From an uncultured Bacteroides sp. (lineage in GTDB: Bacteria; Bacteroidota; Bacteroidia; Bacteroidales; Bacteroidaceae), in the NCBI GenBank assembly GCA_945965395.1, contig CAMFND010000008.1, forward strand, positions 1-64,000: DNA of 64,000 nucleotides, written 5' to 3'. The notes beneath the pieces were generated by a model that searched no databases, was not told the origin of the DNA, and saw only the letters and a program-made list of their open reading frames with translations. Positions 63,121-64,000 of this stretch are shown piece by piece; position 1 is the stretch's first letter, and each line of letters starts with the position of its first letter. A program made the position numbers and the translations under genes.

Positions 63121-63205
63121 AGAGGATACTTCCTGAGGGAATCTCTCTTTGCCTTTGTTTCTGGCGCAAAGATAGTGAATTCCTTTGCAGGAGGTATCCT
63201 CTTTT
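63121..63205 (-). promoter_or_regulatory. Long inverted repeat between ackA and the sugar kinase, with an internal promoter element
   Basis: Arms AGAGGATACTTCCTG (63121-63135) and CAGGAGGTATCCTCT (63188-63202) pair with one mismatch; on the minus strand the distal arm runs into TTTCTTTTT, so this can terminate ackA. The interior shows further partial pairing (AGGAAT with ATTCCCT) and contains TATCTTTG (minus, 63167-63174), a likely -7 element for the kinase gene. Confidence 0.6.
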
Positions 63206-63227
63206 AACTCTTTTAGGATTCCTGTGA

Positions 63228-64000
63228 TTATTTGTTGTTCAGGATGTTCATGGTATCTGTAGCAATCATCAGCTCTTCGTCAGTAGGAATAACCACTACT
63301 TTTACTTTTGAATTGTCAGTAGAGATAATGGCTTCTTTGCTACGTACTTTGTTTCTTTCCGGGTCGATTTCTACACCCAGGAAGCCCAATGTCTTGCAGA
63401 CACCAGCACGGGCAGTAGCCTGGTTTTCGCCTACACCACCAGTGAACAAGATTACGTCAACGCCTCCCATGGCTGCTGCGTAGGCACCGATGTATTTAGT
63501 GATACGGTAGAAGTACATGTTTTCAGTCAGGATGGCACGTTCTTCACCTCTGGCTACTGCATCTTCCAGTTCGCGCATGTCGCTTGATTTTTCGAACATA
63601 CCCAATACACCGCTCTTCTTATTCAGTAAGGTAGACATTTCGTCTGGTGTCAGGCCTTCTTTCTTCATGATGTAAGTGATGGCGCCGCCGTCGATGTCAC
63701 CGCAGCGAGTACCCATCATCAAGCCTTCCAGCGGAGTAAGTCCCATGGTAGTATCAATACATTTTCCGTCTTTTACAGCTGCGATTGAACCACCGTTACC
63801 AATGTGGCAAGTAATGATGCGGCTGCCTTCCTGCGGAATGTTCAGGAATTCACATACACGTTTTGATACGTAGCGGTGAGAAGTTCCGTGGAAACCATAG
63901 CGACGGATACCGTATTTTTCGAAATATGAATAAGGTATCGGATACAGGTAAGCATAGTCCGGCATAGTCTGGTGGAATGCTGTATCGAATACGGCAACCT
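63228..64000 (-). CDS. ackA: Acetate kinase, C-terminal part (cut by window end)
   Basis: About 257 residues are visible; the frame stays open to the window end (VAVFDTAFHQTMPDYAYLYPIP). It shows the acetokinase motifs YGFHGTSHRYVSKR, ITCHIGNGGSIAAVKDGKCIDTTMGLTPLEGLMMGTR, DVILFTGGVGENQATAR and a normal C-terminus. It makes ATP and acetate from acetyl phosphate, a main energy step of these fermenters. The N-terminal third and any upstream pta gene lie outside the window. ATG 63965 in the frame is internal, not the start. Confidence 0.96.
   Translation of the reverse strand, partial: VAVFDTAFHQTMPDYAYLYPIPYSYFEKYGIRRYGFHGTSHRYVSKRVCEFLNIPQEGSRIITCHIGNGGSIAAVKDGKCIDTTMGLTPLEGLMMGTRCGDIDGGAITYIMKKEGLTPDEMSTLLNKKSGVLGMFEKSSDMRELEDAVARGEERAILTENMYFYRITKYIGAYAAAMGGVDVILFTGGVGENQATARAGVCKTLGFLGVEIDPERNKVRSKEAIISTDNSKVKVVVIPTDEELMIATDTMNILNNK

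Overview
The window is chromosomal DNA of a gut Bacteroidales, most likely Bacteroides or Phocaeicola. The evidence is the recurring TAnnTTTG -7 promoter element, two giant hybrid two-component regulators (periplasmic propeller, kinase, receiver and AraC domain in one chain), Ser-type sulfatases, TonB-dependent receptors with carboxypeptidase-regulatory N-termini, and lipoproteins with acidic export signals. The genus is inferred from gene style, not from any search. I see no prophage, integrase, IS element, CRISPR array, rRNA or tRNA.

Layout. 0-2.9 kb: end of rpsA, a small ABM-fold monooxygenase, a fused ThrE-type Thr/Ser exporter and a YgbA-family protein. 3-8.8 kb: a complete tripartite RND efflux operon. 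8.8-15.4 kb, minus strand: an M64 peptidase plus GNAT pair, then a three-gene operon of 5'-nucleotidase, His-rich small protein and TonB receptor. 15.5-20.2 kb: tex, nudC with a relic of a peptidoglycan glycosyltransferase behind it, and pgk. 20.2-25.4 kb: a hybrid two-component regulator followed closely by two half-size chromate transporters. 25.4-27.6 kb, minus: an overlapping trio of GNAT-like, PAPS-reductase-like (IbrA type) and ParB-like (IbrB type) genes. 27.7-34.3 kb, minus: a complete vitamin B12 uptake operon btuB-btuG-btuF-btuC-btuD behind a cobalamin riboswitch.

34.7-40.6 kb: two hypothetical membrane proteins, dnaE, and trxA with a conserved acidic partner. 40.6-45.1 kb: a four-repeat lipocalin-like lipoprotein and a divergent LytS/LytTR two-component pair with a 22-bp direct repeat between them. 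45.1-56.7 kb: a glycosaminoglycan (chondroitin/hyaluronan type) degradation cluster with a PL8 lyase, a GH88 unsaturated glucuronyl hydrolase, two Ser-type sulfatases and a hybrid regulator, but no SusC/SusD pair. 56.8-62 kb: housekeeping genes (SUI1-like factor, rex, FAH-family, ispF, GT2, radC, DUF59/SufT-like, lpxH). 62-64 kb, minus: a KdgK-type sugar kinase, which could take the uronate product of the lyase cluster, and the C-terminal part of ackA.

The most unusual signal is non-coding. Three unrelated intergenic regions (10773-10858, 34468-34563, 56681-56786) each hold four or five palindromic units repeated with an exact 21- or 22-bp period. Each locus has its own half-site word (AGTACT; CAC/GTG; AAAACG/CGTTTT), but the architecture is the same. 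I know of no name for this element class.
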